The notes: generated by a model not told the origin, from the sequence alone. A stretch of DNA of 64,000 nt from Taxawa tesnikishii (nom. ined.) (GCA_030247885.1 JAPDRO010000004.1:186001-250000), one strand, 5' to 3'. Counted from the stretch's first letter, positions 40,110 to 53,481 are shown. Numbers and translations: made by a program.

Positions 40110-41651
40110 TCAAGCCGTTGACTGTCCATCTGCCTCAGCGGCCCGCGCCTTAGCCGCCAACTGCGTCCTCCACTCAACAAACTCCCTCTTAAGTACCTCC
40201 CCGTGCCTGCGTCTATAACCTTGGATACCTCAATGGCATTACTCTTGGCTTCGCGGCGAATCCTCCACACACCATCCTCCGTAATGGTAGCCTTCAAAAG
40301 TCCAAGAACGCGCCAGCGAATCTGACGCACGTGTTTGCGTCCCAAGACCGCCTACCTTGATGCTGCACAATGCCGGGTATTTTCTGCGTGTCGAGTTCTT
40401 GAATGTTGGTAAGAAATCCGGCCCGGTCACGGAAGCCGACGATAATTTTGGGGACTCTGTAAGATGTTAGCGCAAAGTGCACATGGAAAATGGACACGGT
40501 AAATGGTGGCAAGTAGGCAAGAAAGAGGACATGCCCAAGGAGGAAGGACTGGGCCCAGAACTTCATTAATTTGCGCTCGTAGTTGAGGATGTCTCTGTCC
40601 CTGTCGCCTTCAGGCGGTCTCGCAGTCTTGAGCTCGATCCAACGGGCAGGTTCGTCAGGATGTCCAGGCTTGTAGCCTAGTACTGTACTAAAATCAGAGA
40701 GTGGTTCCCTCTAAGCAGGCAGTACGCACCGCCGTCCACTTCGCCACCAATGATTAGAGACGTGGAACCAATGCCTGTTCGGGCGATACTGCAGTACTGG
40801 GCGTAGTTATCCACGACCTCGTTTTCACGCCCTTCAATCTCTTCTCGAGACGTGTCTTCCCACGGACGCGGCATGAGACAGAGGGTTTCAAACTTGTAGC
40901 CTAGTAAATGCCGTTAGCTACAGGTTACAAATCAAGCGTACTTAGTCATGTACGTACCCCAGAAGGTGGCTAGATCCGGGGTGGTGCATTGTGCTGGAAA
41001 TGCCTCTGAAGAGTATTCTGTTTCGCTTTCGCCAGGATCTTTGCTCCGTGGTTCTCTTCGACGAATCTGGCGTATGTGAGCACATGCCGTAACAGCTTTC
41101 GAGCAAGATCATTGGGAAGCTCCTACATTGTGTCCTTCGAATGTTACGTTAGCCATGGGTGCTTTTGCGTATCTGGACCATATTGCACACTTGGAAGCGG
41201 GTTGCGTTCATCTCAAATCCATCCATGTTGTCAAATGGAGCCGTCAAGATCTGCAAGACTCTGGTGAGCGTACTGTTTGCCTCGCAAGTCAGGACAGATG
41301 CGTACGAACCTTGGTCATCATGCCTCGCCAGGTAATCAGGTCAGCGTCAAGCTTCTTGCCCGCACGCTTCTCCGCCTCCGTGAGCGTGTCGAGGAGGCCG
41401 TCCAGATGCTCGTCCGGAGAGTCACTCCGTGAACGGAAGGTGTCGAATCCCTTGGAGAGATCTATAGGCTCAGGCTGGTCGCTTGGGTTAAGCTTGAAGA
41501 AAGGCGGATAGTAGTATCGCAGAGAGATGTCGGAGAATGGGTGTAATACGTGATCATTGTCGTAGGAGAAGTATGCCACCTCTGTGGGCTTCTTGATGCT
41601 GGTCTTGTTGGCTGTGAAGCGCTGGAGGGGTGCAATTTGAAAGCTCGCCAT
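40110..41651 (-). CDS. RAI1: RAI1 decapping nuclease / pyrophosphohydrolase
   Basis: Nuclear partner of the 5'-3' exonuclease Rat1. It removes defective caps and 5' triphosphates so RNA can be degraded. Six exons on the minus strand: 41651-41310, 41250-41191, 41122-40958, 40900-40730, 40676-40535 and 40456-40110. The start is MASFQIAPLQRFTANK. Motifs are YYYPPFF, ITWRGMMTK, FWGYKFETLCLMPRPWED, YAQYCSIARTGIGSTSLIIG, GEVDG (metal-binding Glu/Asp), WIELKTAR (catalytic ELK) and KFWAQSFLLGVPKIIVGFRD. The intron 40457-40534 has a GC donor (GCATGT...TTACAG); splicing there gives LLGVPKI exactly. Two frame breaks, near 41049 (ENH|SKDPGESE) and 40192 (GRYL|REFVEWR), each look one base short. The stop at 40110 applies to the conserved frame. 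Confidence 0.92.
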
Positions 41652-42266
41652 AGTTGTCCTACCCACCACTGGCTGTCATTTGCGCATTGTAACAGTCTGT
41701 TGTGTGTTCGAGCTGCGGGCGAACAGGCAGACGGGTAAAGCAGAGCCAGAGGCAGAGCAGGGTGCGAAAGCAGTTATACAGTACTCAGGGTAGCCACCCT
41801 GTCCGGATCAAGTGTGTGTGAGTGATCTAGAGCAAGTCGAGTATAGGGTAATAGGTATTATTGTCGGCAAAGTGGTCTGGACGAGGTAGAACGCGTTGCG
41901 CGTCGAATACGAGACGCAGGGCGCGTTTATAATGATGACAATATTGAATCTCGTACAGAACATCACCGCCACAACCGACGGAGTATTATCATAAGTTTCT
42001 AAAAGCAGTACGGCGCTGTTATGCGCCTTGCAAGTTTACGAAGAGGGTGCGTTTTGCTGCCCCTCTACTTAGGAGTCTTTCCACGGACGACCAGAACACA
42101 ACAGTTGAGCGTACGAATCCCTCCATCATAATAGAGATCTTGACTTGTGATGCACTGTCAGTGTTCTTGGCGGGAAATAATGCATCCAAATGCATGCCTC
42201 TACTCGTACGCCCTGCTCCATAAAATCGTTTCAATCCTCTCTCACCCCTTCCATCGACGGATTCAC
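41652..42266. other. Intergenic, RAI1 promoter and SEC8 3' region
   Basis: 615 bp without a recognisable gene or RNA. The first part presumably holds the RAI1 promoter and leader. Confidence 0.5.
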
Positions 42267-45200
42267 CTACTCCAACGCCCTCATCGCCTTCTCCAATGCC
42301 CTCTGCCCCTCTCCCTCCCTTCCCTCACTCGTACCCCAAAGTCCCAAAATCTGCAGCCCCTGATCCTTATCGATCTCATTCCTCCTCACCGCCTCCACGA
42401 TACTCTCACTGCCCCTCTCAAACAGTTCCCAATACCTCGCCGCATCACCCAAGTCCGCCCCAGGATCCAAGTTCTTGAGGTTCTGCTGCAGGACGAGGAT
42501 ATTCAGCGCCATGCGCGCGTTTCCATGAGCGTCCATGGCGGGACAAAGAGCCACAAGCGCGGGGAGACGAGTGCGCGATTGGCGAGTTGTGCGAGGTGAG
42601 CCGTTATGCTTGCATATGCGGCGGGTGGTAGCAAGGCGGAAAGGTCTTCATCGAAGTTCAGGATTGTTTTGTTCAGCGCCAGGATGGCGGGGTCGGGGTC
42701 GTTGTACGGTTGATCTAGTTGGTAGGTTGTACCGAGCGCTTTGGCTATGCCGTATAACAGGTCCAAACGGAGCTCCAGGTGCAGAGTACGTTGAACCAAC
42801 AAGGAGAGTTCGGAGAGGGAGGTAGTGAGGGCGTCGAAGTCGACGCTGGAGGCATGGTTTAGTGGGAGGTAGGCATGCTGGGGTGCGGTTGGAGAGGCAC
42901 TGGAGGTCCAGCGGCGGGTTTGAGGGCGGGTGTTGGGGTTTGTCGGGTTGAGGGAGTCGGTTGCTCGGTCGGAGATGTGTCGAAGCCGGATGAGATGGGT
43001 TGTTAGCCATCGCTAAAGCGGTCAGTAAATTTGTTCCGAGTAAGAGAGCAAGCACAGTGACGTACTGTGCTAGTGTACAGCGTGCAGAGATTGGAAATGG
43101 CTCTGCGGTCAGTGACCAGGTCCGCTTCCTGAAGGGCATGATGTTTGTTCTCCGAGATTAGATAATACGATTCCTGCGCCATCAATTAGCACCCGACGAA
43201 GACCATGCGAGGCAGTCGACTGACCTTCACAACCAGTTCGGGTGTTTGAGTGTCGTCGGCTCGAAGCAGCTCGATGACAAGATTACAGATGTCACCCTTT
43301 TCTGCGAGTCCGGCCGCACGTTTTGGTACCCTTACGGCGTTGCTGTCCGGTAATGTTCTCGACACTTGGGCTGATAGTTGTTTAGTGGCTGTTCCGTGGG
43401 TACGTGGAACAATGAGCTTACCTTTGTAATAATTGTAGAGCCGGTCGTAGTACGTACGCATCTGCGAAATCACCAGCTGACTGAACGCTTGGTCGTGAGG
43501 CAGATTGTCTAGCATCTTACAAAACGCCTCGACCAGTTCGACGAACTGAGCAGTTCCCTGATAACCGTCAGATGGATGGTGTTCTTGGACTGAACGGAGG
43601 GATGAATTGTTACCTTGAAGATAGGTTTTCCAGCTCTGGATTGCCACTTGGGGTCCTGCCGGAAAGCATCCAACTGCGCAGACGCCGTTGAGGAAAGTTC
43701 GGCCAACGTCTCCTCGAGCTGCGGATAAAAGACATTGATGAGGAACTCATCAAGAAACGAGGTGAGAGTGCTGAGCACCACATCGGAATTTGGTGGCACA
43801 ACCTCTTTCAATCTGGTGAGGAAGTTGAGCGACGGTGGGAGCAGCACGCCCATGTTGAACACGCTGGGCTCCACAAGCAATTTGTGGCCAGTTGCTGATT
43901 TGTCGGGCAGGCGATCGTTTTCAGACGCCTTCGCGGCATTCTGAGTGTTGGAAGAGACCAAGCCGGGCACAGACGCCTTAAGTATGAAATCCAGATTTTC
44001 CCGCTCGGTCGCAAGGTCGGTCGATTTAGTGTCGGTATCCGACAGTTTGAACAGTCGCTGTAGTGAAAATGTATTTAGCCCTACCTGCAATTTGATTCAG
44101 TCCGCGTATGCGTACCTTGTTTCTGTCTCGGGCATGTGGTTTGAACATGTTCGCATTAGGATCGTTTTCTGGCAGCGTACGGTGGCTCATGTTGCCGTTT
44201 GTAGCGAGATGATCATGCAAAGAGAGCGGATCTACGAGCAGCGTTAGTGCCAAGCCCGCTAATGGCTGGATGGTCCGACCTACTTCGCTCTGGTATAGCT
44301 TCCACAGCTCGTTGAAACTCCTCAGCTGTGACTTGTCCCGAGAGCCTTCCCTTCGCTGAATGCCGGAAATCACATCGTATGCCACCCTGTGCCCCTCTGC
44401 AATCGCCTCGAACTTGGCATAGAGGGTAGACAACATGTCTTCGAGAACGGTCTTCCGGTCGTGACTGCTTTCTTCCGAAAAGTCGAACTTGCTGCCGTCA
44501 TGCCTCTTTCTCCGTAGCACGGGCGGATGCCGTTGCTCAGTTTCAGTATAGGATTTCTCAACAACCCGGAACAACTCGACCGGAAGGCGCTGTTCGATCG
44601 CATCAACCGCCATATCAAGACGAGACATGCGGTTGAGCGATTCGAGCAGTAGCTGGATGTAAGAGAAGGTATCGGCTTCCGGGTTGCGGGAGACGTCCTC
44701 GATGAGTGGTTGAGAAAGATCCAAAGAATCCAGGAAGTTGTACATCTCGCGGCCATACAGCCCCTAGGCACGCCATCCGCTTCTCCCTTCTGATTAGTGT
44801 ATTGCCTCCATCGGTCTTCGCAGTATGGGCTCTTGAGATACAAGTGGCTGTGCAGCTCCTCTATAAGTATATCCGTTACGGAGTGCTCCTGATTACTAAG
44901 ATACACTCGCAAGTCATTCATGGCGCCGATCTCCTCCATCTCAGGTCTTCTGATAAGCCTGAGTGCATTTTGTAGCGTATCCACAACAGCAGGGAACCTC
45001 TTCTCTGAGATCTGCGCTTCGAGTTTCTCGGGGACTGTCTGGAGCTGCTCGATGGTAGTGAGCAGTTGTAACATCTGGTCGTAGTTCTGACTTGAAGTCG
45101 CAAAGGTCTTGAGTTCTGGTCGGGTAGTACTAAGGTTACTCTTCGCTTGAACAAGCGATTGTCTCAGCCCTCTGACCCTTGTTTGTGATGCTTGAATGCT

Positions 45201-45822
45201 GTCCTGAATCTGATGGAATGTTCCTATAGAACTGTTGAAACCTTGATGGTGCTCGTTGACAATGGTCTTCAAGGCATTCTGCAGCTGTTGATGTGTTTGC
45301 TGGAACTGATCGTACTCGCTAGCCAAACCCAGCGAGCTCGGATCCATAAGTTGCAATGCCACTTTCACCGGGACGCATGACTTTGAAGACATGAAGGACC
45401 ATTGCTGATCTATGTAGCGAAGTACATCTACGGTGAAAGACGAATAAGCACAAACCCGGGCAGCGAGTCCGGACCGGGAGCTGCGACTGACCTTCGATTT
45501 GTCTGCTTCCCTCACCGTAGCGCGCGGCTCCTGGCCCTCTGCTCCTACTGCGACTCGAATCCCAACCCCTATCGCGACTCTGTCGGTTTGCTTGTCGCCG
45601 GTCGAGGTGTGCTGGCCCTGTCACACGCGAGCTCCGGTATCCGGGGTCTGGCTGTCTCCCAAAGCCGCCGTATCCTCCAGGCCCACGCGAGCGACTACGC
45701 TCAGCATCGCTGGTATCGCGACTGCTAGTATCGAGGTCATAGCGGCTGCGCAGGTAATTGCTGCCGTCACCGTTTGTATATCCTCTGTCTCCGTTTGTGG
45801 GCTGGCGCGTCCAGGAGGCCAT
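42267..45822 (-). CDS. SEC8: Exocyst complex subunit SEC8
   Basis: Subunit of the exocyst, which tethers secretory vesicles at growth sites on the plasma membrane. Eight exons, with introns at 45428-45491, 44058-44115, 43558-43613, 43371-43421, 43174-43224, 43013-43065 and others of 50-65 nt. An Arg/Ser/Gly-rich N-terminus (MASWTRQPTNGDRGYTNGDG) leads into the conserved core: VLRYIDQQWSFMSSKSCVPV, VALQLMDPSSLGLASEYDQF, IVNEHHQGFNSSIGTFHQIQ and ELHSHLYLKSPYCEDRW. It continues through long helical stretches to ALNILVLQQNLKNL and EKAMRALE. Two frame breaks: at plus 44761-44764 (VPRG|LYGREMYNFLD; a G4 run that needs five) and near 42557-42564 (NRALVSP|ALVALCPAMDA). It is divergent to CTR9. Confidence 0.94.
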
Positions 45823-46334
45823 GGTGGGTTGTTTTGTCTCCCTGTAACTGCCTGCGCTGCTGCACTCCTAGCTCTTACACATTGCTGCCGTATCATGTGA
45901 TGTTAAGCTCCAACCCCTTCAGTTTGCTGGGATGACCTGAGAAGAGTGAAGACACAATGAGTGAGACAGTGTATTGTATGGATTGCGGAGAGCTGGACGG
46001 GAACGCGCATATTGTCCCGGCAAGGACTCGGCAAACCTTCCGCACTCTGGAAACGGATGAACGCGAGCTTCACTTGCGTCGCGGAAAGTCGCACATGTTC
46101 CATCGCTCTACCACACCTCTGTCATTTCTTCTTCGCGTCACATAGTCACTACACCCGCCACTCTCGTCCAGGATCTGGTCCCCTCCTTCTTGAAACATCT
46201 GCGCTCTATTACCGACCGTCTATGAAGCCTTAGGTCCCTCATTTCCCGGCGCATTCCTAAGCGCAAGAACCGCGACCTCCTCTACGAACACTCGCCATCT
46301 ATCTCTACGACACATCACCAGAATAGCTGGAGCG
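45823..46334. promoter_or_regulatory. Bidirectional promoter between SEC8 and CTR9
   Basis: 512 bp between two divergent start codons, with no other gene. Its promoter function is inferred from the arrangement alone; I cannot point to a defined element. Confidence 0.5.
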
Positions 46335-49300
46335 ATGAACGGCTATACCAATGGAGTTAACGGGCATGGCTCTCCGGAGCCTCCCGCTTTCGAGCGCTTT
46401 TCAGCCATTCCTCCGGCTATTGACGTCCCCCTCGCTGATACTGGAGACGCCGTCGAAGTAAACTTGGAGGAGCTCATGGACGACCCGACTGAGATGTGCT
46501 ATCTGTTGGAGAACGAGAATGTTGCCCGAAACTACTGGATGACCATTGCTATGGCCTACGCCAAGCAGAACAGAGTCGATCACGCTGTAAACGTTGTGGT
46601 TAGGGCATTGAGCGCAAAAAAGATGGGAGGACAGATGACAAGCTCATGCTGCTTGTCTCCCAATGCTGGCTTCACTTTTTGCAATGCAGAGGCGCCCTAC
46701 GTGTGAAACCGGGTATGGAACAATGTTTGGAATACTGCGCGTCTATGGCTAACTGAAAACAGAAGGGCAGCTCGCCTCGGAAGCGCGAACCAAAGAATAC
46801 TATCTTCAGCAGGCTACAAGCACACTCAACGAGGCTTCAAGGATCAATCCAACCTACCCTCCTCTCTTCCTCGCGCGTGGCGTCCTTCAGCTTCTCCGCG
46901 CGTCATTACAAGTACCCAAACCGGGTCCGCAGGGAAACGCAGACCGAATCAACATTCTTCAACAAGCTTCCAAATCTTTCGACGATGCGATACGTACCTC
47001 CGGGGGTCAAAACGTTATGGCTGTACTTGGAAAAGCAAGGACACTATTCTCACTCGGAAGCTACGCCCAGGCACTGTCGGCCTATCAAAGTGTGCTTGAA
47101 CTGGCGCCTGATCTCCACGACCCGGATCCGCGTATAGGAATTGGTTGCTGCATGTGGCAACTCGGACACAAAGAGGAGGCGAACAACGCATGGCAGCGCT
47201 CGCTGGAGGTCAACCCCAAATCCAAGGTCGCGACCATCCTGCTCGGTCTTTACCACCTCGATCAAAGCTCGCAGTATCCCACCACGGACCCCGAGTTCCA
47301 GAATCACTACAAAAAGCCATGACGCAGTATACTCAAACTGCTTGGAAGCTGGATAACAAATATCCATTGTCTTGCGCGACATTTGGCAATTACTTCCTGC
47401 TGCGGAAGGCTTGGCCAACAGTGGACCGACTTGCACGTCAAGCCATTGAAGCCACAGACGTGAATGCGATTGCCAGTGATGGCTGGTATCTTCTGGCGAG
47501 AAAAGAGCACTGGGAGAACAATGTGGCCAGAGCAGCTGAGTATTACGGCAAAGCGGATCTTGCTCGCGGTGGAGAAGACAAGGGTTACCTGCCTGCGAAA
47601 TTTGGAGCAGCCCAGCTCAAGGTCGTGTCCGGCGACCTAGACGGTGCGAAGTTCCGGCTGGAGAAGATCGTGCAACAATCAAAGAACATCGAGGCGATGA
47701 CGTTGCTCGGTATCCTCCATGCTGAGGAGGTCTACGCCAGTCAAGCTTCCGGTGGGAAGGAAGACAAGTCTACAGAGATGCGAAAGGCCATTGCGTTTCT
47801 TGAGCAGGTTCGCATGGCTTGGAAAGACGTCAAGCGGAAAATTTCCCCGGATTCGACGGTTCTACTCAATCTTGCACGGCTTTACGAGATTGACAGCCCA
47901 GAGAAGAGTCTGCAGTGCCTACAACAGGTTGAACAGATGGAGATTGACGAAATTCCGGATGAGGACCGACCGGAGGGTATCGAGGATGAAGCGGCGATGC
48001 GAGCTGCCCTAAGAGAAAGCCTGCCTCCACAACTCCTCAACAACATCGCCGCATTTCATTATCAAGCCGAGCGTTACGGTCAAGCCCGCGAATTCTTCCA
48101 GAGTGCTCTAAATGCTTGCGTCAAGATTGGCGACAAAGACGCTACCATCGACACCGATGCCCTCGTAACGACGATCAGTTTCAATCTTGCTCGGACCTAT
48201 GAAGTGGAGAACATGCTTGACGAAGCCAAGAAGGTTTACGAGGGTCTGTTGGAACGACACCCTGAATACGTCGATGCCAGAATCCGACTTACCCTCATTG
48301 CTCTGAAGCAAGACCCCAAGGAAAGTGGGTCACAAGCCATCAAAGCATTGATGGAAGCCGAGCCAAGCAATCTGGATGTGCGCGCTCTGTACGGATGGCA
48401 TATCCACCGGTCGAAGAGGAGAACGCACAACGTCAATGAAGACCAAGAACAGAGGCATTACAAGCACACGCTGCAACAGTTCGACAAGCATGACCGATAT
48501 TCCTTGACAGGCATGGGTAATCTATTCTCCCAGATCGCGCGTGAGATGCCCAGAGCTACTGATCAAGACAAGGAAAGACGCTCCAAAATGTACAGCAGGG
48601 CTGTTGAGTTCTTTGACAAGGCGTTGCAACTCGATCCCAAGAATGCATATGCCGCTCAGGGCATTGCCATTGTCCTTGTTGAGGAGAAGAAAGACCACAC
48701 AAACGCCATCCAACTGTTTACCAAAGTTCGCGAGACGATCAAGGATGCGAGCGTCTCCATCAACCTTGGTAACGTGTTTACCGAGAAGGGACAGTACGCT
48801 CGTGCTACAGAGAATGTGAGTTTCAAAACTGCCCATATCTGTTTGAGAAGCCACGTCAAGCTAACACAAGTGTAGTACGAAGCTGCTTTAGCGAAAGACC
48901 GAACGCACGACCCTCAGATCCTTGCCTCCCTCGGACGGGTCTGGCTCATGCGCGGCAAGCAAGAGAAGTCTGTCCCCGCCCTGAAAACCTCCCTGGAGTA
49001 CGCCCAAAGAGCGCTTGAGTACTCTCCCGAGCAAGTTCACTTCAAGTTCAACGTCGCCTTCGTCCAAATCCAGATTGCCCAACTCATCTACAGCCTTCCA
49101 GAAGCTGCACGTACACTTGCCGACGTTGAAGCTGCGTACAACGGTCTCGATGAAGCCATTGAGAGCCTCGGCGCTATCGCCAAGGCTCCGAACCCACCGT
49201 TCCCGAAGCACGATATCGAGCAGCGCGCAAACATGGGTCGCAACACAATGCGCAAACAGCTCGAGCGAGCTATGCAATCTCAACGCGAGTTCGAGAGCAA

Positions 49301-50132
49301 GAACGCTGCCCGCCTCGAACAAGCTCGCCAGACGCGCGAAGCAGAAATCCGGAAGCGCGAAGAGGAGAAGAGGGCGGTGGAGGAGAAGGCTGAAGAGGAG
49401 AGAAGAAAGATCAGAGAGGAGAGAGAGCGCATCAGGGAACAGGATCGCATGATTCTGGAGCAGAAGCTCGAAGAGGAGAGGGCGAGGGAGGAGGCCGATT
49501 TGACGACGGACGAAGAGACAGGCGAGAAGAGGAAGCGGGAGAAGAAGCCCAAGAAGGGCGGAAAGAGGAAGAAGAAGGGCGACGAGAGCGATACCGACCC
49601 GGATGCCGAGACGGATGGAGAATTCGAGGGCAAGAAGGGCAGAAAGAGCAGAGGCAGAAGCACGGGTGCGGACACGGCGACGGGCGAAGACGGAGAAGAG
49701 AGACCCAAAAAGAAGAAGAGGAGAAAGCTGGAGCGCAAGACGAAGCAGAGCGGCAAATTCAAGAGCTCGGAAGTCGTGGTCGACAGCGATAGCGATGACG
49801 AACAGGTCACTCAGATGAACGACAATGCACGGCTGGCGGAGAAGATCAACGAGGCCGAGAACGACAACGACGAGAGTGGAGACGACATGTTTGGCGAGGA
49901 AGAGGAAGAGCAGACACCAGCCGAATCTAGGCGCAAGAAGCCTGCTCGGATCCTTGACGAGGATGAAGACGATGAGGACGAGCTCGCTGGCGGCGATGCA
50001 CCCATGGAGGTCACGAACGGAGCTGCAGATGCTGACATCTCGATGGTGGATGAGTCCGTCGGTGCGGCGGGCAACGAGAACGCGCAAGACGGAGTCAATG
50101 AGGATGCTGCGATTGCTGGCGTGCAGAACTGA
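46335..50132 (+). CDS. CTR9: CTR9, TPR scaffold of the Paf1 complex
   Basis: Scaffold subunit of the Paf1 complex, which travels with RNA polymerase II and supports histone modification and elongation. Exons are 46335-46712, 46763-48815 and 48876-50132. The N-terminal part ends LVKP. A long array of TPR helices follows: NVMAVLGKARTLFSLGSYAQ, GIGCCMWQLGHKEEANNAWQ, FFDKALQLDPKNAYAAQGIA, ASLGRVWLMRGKQEKSVPAL. After about residue 950 the chain becomes a charged coiled coil (AEIRKREEEKRAVEEKAEEE) and then a Lys/Glu/Asp-rich tail with KKKRRKLERK and many acidic Ser sites, as in other CTR9 proteins. Two frame breaks sit in A runs: A6 at 46616-46621 and A5 at 47311-47315. Each needs one more A. Confidence 0.96.
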
Positions 50133-52076
50133 TCGGCTGCATGGAGGCAAAAGTAGCGGGCGTTCAAGGCGTGATCAGACTGAGGCATGGCTAGCAACGT
50201 GCAAGCAAGACTTTTCATCTATAGCAATTCGGAGCCTGGGTGCCTTCTGTATCAACAGTACTTATGAAATACCAGATGTTTACACTCATCCCCTCCGTTC
50301 CGGGGCCCGCTACTCGTGCAGACGGACAGTGTTCTCGAATGGCAGTCGAGCTGCCGGGCGATTTCTATCAAAAAGGCAGCGGCAATATGACGCGAGCACT
50401 AGGAGACCTAGATCCAAGGGGCCTCCAGCCTTCATAGCTGCCGCCACGGCCAATGGGGGCAACGATGCAGTCCAAGTCTGACCTGTAGTAGGCACAGATG
50501 TGGCGACGTTGGTGCTGTCTTGAAATAGCAGTCGGACAGCTGTTTGAACTGCCTGTCGAGAGCATCAGAGCTGCCGTACAGCATCCGGGCCGGCACCAAA
50601 TCCGGCCGTCATCCGTTTTCTGCAGAAATCGACAAAGCAGTTCATTCCACCTCAACCGCAGACACCTCGAGTATCACGCAAACCCACCATCAAATGAGAA
50701 TGGTTTCAAGACTTACCCTTTCACTGCCGCAATGTAGGAAGGCTATCGCGAGAGGAGATAAGGATAGGATATGGCTGGGCTGGGCTTCAACTTCGGACAC
50801 GGCATCCTCTCTATCAATAATGACTGTGGCGATGCCAGCTATGCAAGCTATTACCACTCAATTCCTCTGCCACAGAGGGTGCGCCATATACAGCCCATTG
50901 AACAGTCATCCAGCTCAGGGCTATGAACATAATCAGGAAGAACAAACACACGAATACTTTTCTCACGAGCATAACTTCAGCTTCATTAAAGATTTCTTTT
51001 CCAAAGACATCGTCTAGAATGCGCGAACATCAGTGAGGTTTCAACGTTGACGGTTCAAAAGCGTACCCACCGACGTAGGAGAGTCGACGGGGCAATTCAA
51101 ACTCCCGCCCGGATCGCCTTCTTGTCTTCTTCGGCTCTGTTGGCTGATCCGATGGAGTTTTGTGTATGGCATGTGAGAAAACATGCCCTGCATCGTAGTA
51201 CCGCTTTGCTGACATGGCCGAGTTGCTCTGAAAGTTATGTCAACACTTTATTCGCCATCAACACTCACAAGGACTTCCACATACATGGTGCAAAATTTAT
51301 CCAGTATGCGACCAAAAATATCAACTTGCAGCTACGAGGGTGTATATGTGCTCTCCATTCGCTCGAGCGTCTTCACTGAATTGTTGAGGGCGTTTTGTGG
51401 GCAGAGGGGAAACCACATTCACCATCTGTGTGGTAGAGTACCAAATGTACGGTCATGATGCTTCGACAGCACACATCGTGCTTTGGCTCACAGAGAGGGA
51501 CGTGGTACGCCCTAACTCAGTTCGCCATCTCCGCATATACAATGTGGAGTCCAATCCCGACTACAGTATTCGATAAAGCTTAACCGTACGTCTGCCCCAA
51601 CTCTACCACAGCAAATCGAAGCACGGTTTGATGACCATACGGCCTCTCGGGAAGACCTTACCTGCGTGTAAGCAATGTGGTGCCACCAAGCTCAACAGTC
51701 CCTCTTCCACGACCGCCCTCATGTAATGAACTCCACTGCTTGAGTGGTTCCCGCGACAACTACGGAGTCAAATCTTCCTATGCTCAGTGTATACGTGCGG
51801 AGATCCGTACACAATGGCACGTTGAGGGAGAGGGGACTTATTATGCGCGTCACCAGTATTAGTCTCCGACAGCAGAAGAGCTTCGTGAGACACCCGATCT
51901 CTCAACAAAGCTTCTTAGCATAGAGACCTCATCAACACAGGTTCACGGGTCCATATGCCAGCCCAAACCCAGTGTATTAAAGCCGCGGACTGCTCGCTCA
52001 AGCCTTCAGTTCCTCCAACGACTCTTACCTTCTCAGACCTCTCGTTTTTAGATTCACGTTCGTTCTGTTTGACGGG
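50133..52076. other. 1.9-kb intergenic region, nothing assignable
   Basis: Only short overlapping frames. A tRNA-like string near 51210 (GACATGGCCGAGTTG) has no matching T-arm in place. No repeat family recognised. Confidence 0.45.
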
Positions 52077-53481
52077 ATGTTCTCTCCCTTCTCTTCTCGG
52101 GCTTTGTTGCCTTGCACGCCCTGCAAGCAGCCCGTCCTGCAGTTGCCTATCCACAGGCTGAGACCACTCCTGTTGGCAGTGTAAGTAGTTGTGCCGCATC
52201 GCAGTCCTGGATGCATACATGTTACTACATGCTTCGTGCTCGAGTGCTCATGAACCACAGGGAAATACAAAGCGTGATGTTTGCTTCGCCAATGGCGTAA
52301 CCTACAACAGTGGGGATATCGTCGCCGACGGCAACGACGTCCAGTACCAAATCTACTGCGACGAAGATAACAGCGGTACCAGCTTCGCCAATTACTCCGT
52401 CGGCTCCGGCGGCTTCAACGTCTGTTTCCAGGCTTGCGATGCTCAACCTGGCTGCAAGGGCTTCACCTTTTCCGGCGGCGACTCTGGCATCTGCTACTTC
52501 AAAGACCGGATGGGCGCCTTTACCAGTGACGAGAACCTTGTTTCTGCCTTCATTGTCCAGAACGCGTCCACTTCGAGCTCCGGCTCATCCACGCTCATGA
52601 CGACTTCGACTTCCTCTTCCGTCATGCCTTACCCAATGTCCAACACCTCGACCACGGCCATTCCGACCGCTTACGAGACCGTCAGCGTCAGCTTCGTGAC
52701 CATGACATCCGCGTCCGTGTCCAGCAGCACCCCATCCGCTACCCCTACGGTCTGTTCCTCCACCAACGGCACCTTCACCGACAACGACGGCAACCGCTGG
52801 ATCGTCAAATGCAACACGGACAACAGCCAGCCCGACCTCGACCAAGCCAGCGTTCCTTCCTTCCTGGACTGCTTCAACTCTTGCGCCGAGACACAGGGCT
52901 GCGTGTCTTTCACATTCCTGGGCGGCGATGGTGAAGGAACCTGCTACTTCAAGGGCTCTGCTGGCACGCCCTCTCCTGCCCAGGGTGTCGATATGGCTTA
53001 CATGATCAGTCCACCCGCTCCCAAGACTTCCACATCTTCGTTGATGGTACCATACCCAACCAATAGCACCTCATCCTCGCCCCCAAGCTCCCCGACCTCT
53101 TTCAGCCTCGCTTTCGTCACCCCGACCGCCGCCTCATCTTCCTCGCCTTCTTCTTCATCCCCTGCGCCGACCAGCACCTCCTCTGCCTCCGCAGAGCCAC
53201 GTCTAACTGTTACAGTGACCGCCACCGCTACGGTTACCGACACAGTTACTGATACCGTGACCGTCTACGCCTCGAGCACGATGAGTCCAAGCCCAACTAG
53301 CAGCTCCGTGCCCGTCGTCACGACCACCTCGACTGCGCCTGCCGTCACTGTTACTGACACTACGACCGTTACAACTACGGTGACCACTACACAAACTGTC
53401 ACCGCGACTGTGGTTATGAGCCCTGTCTTTACGACCGTGACCGCCACCTCAACCCCCACCGCTACTGCTGCTACCCGCTAA
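52077..53481 (+). CDS. Secreted protein with two PAN/Apple-like modules and Ser/Thr-rich stalk
   Basis: Probably secreted or wall-associated. Exons are 52077-52180 and 52261-53481, with an 80-nt intron. A signal peptide (LLFSGFVALHALQAARPAVA) reads in the frame that joins exon 2. The ATG at 52077 is one base out of that frame across a CCC run (52086-52088), so a C is probably missing. Two similar Cys modules follow. Module 1 has YQIYCDEDNSG, FNVCFQACDAQPGCKGFTFS and GICYFKDRMG; module 2 has WIVKCNTDNSQ, FLDCFNSCAETQGCVSFTFL and GTCYFKG. Spacing and the C-x-F-T-F...C-Y-F-K pattern fit PAN/Apple-like folds. They are separated and followed by Ser/Thr/Pro-rich linkers with repeated TVT units. No C-terminal hydrophobic tail, so a GPI anchor is unlikely. 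The ligand is unknown. Confidence 0.8.

Noticed and set aside
51180-51240. tRNA-like string (TGACATGGCCGAGTTG ... TTATGTCA)
   Set aside because: The ends can pair, but there is no anticodon arm or T-arm with a B box in register.
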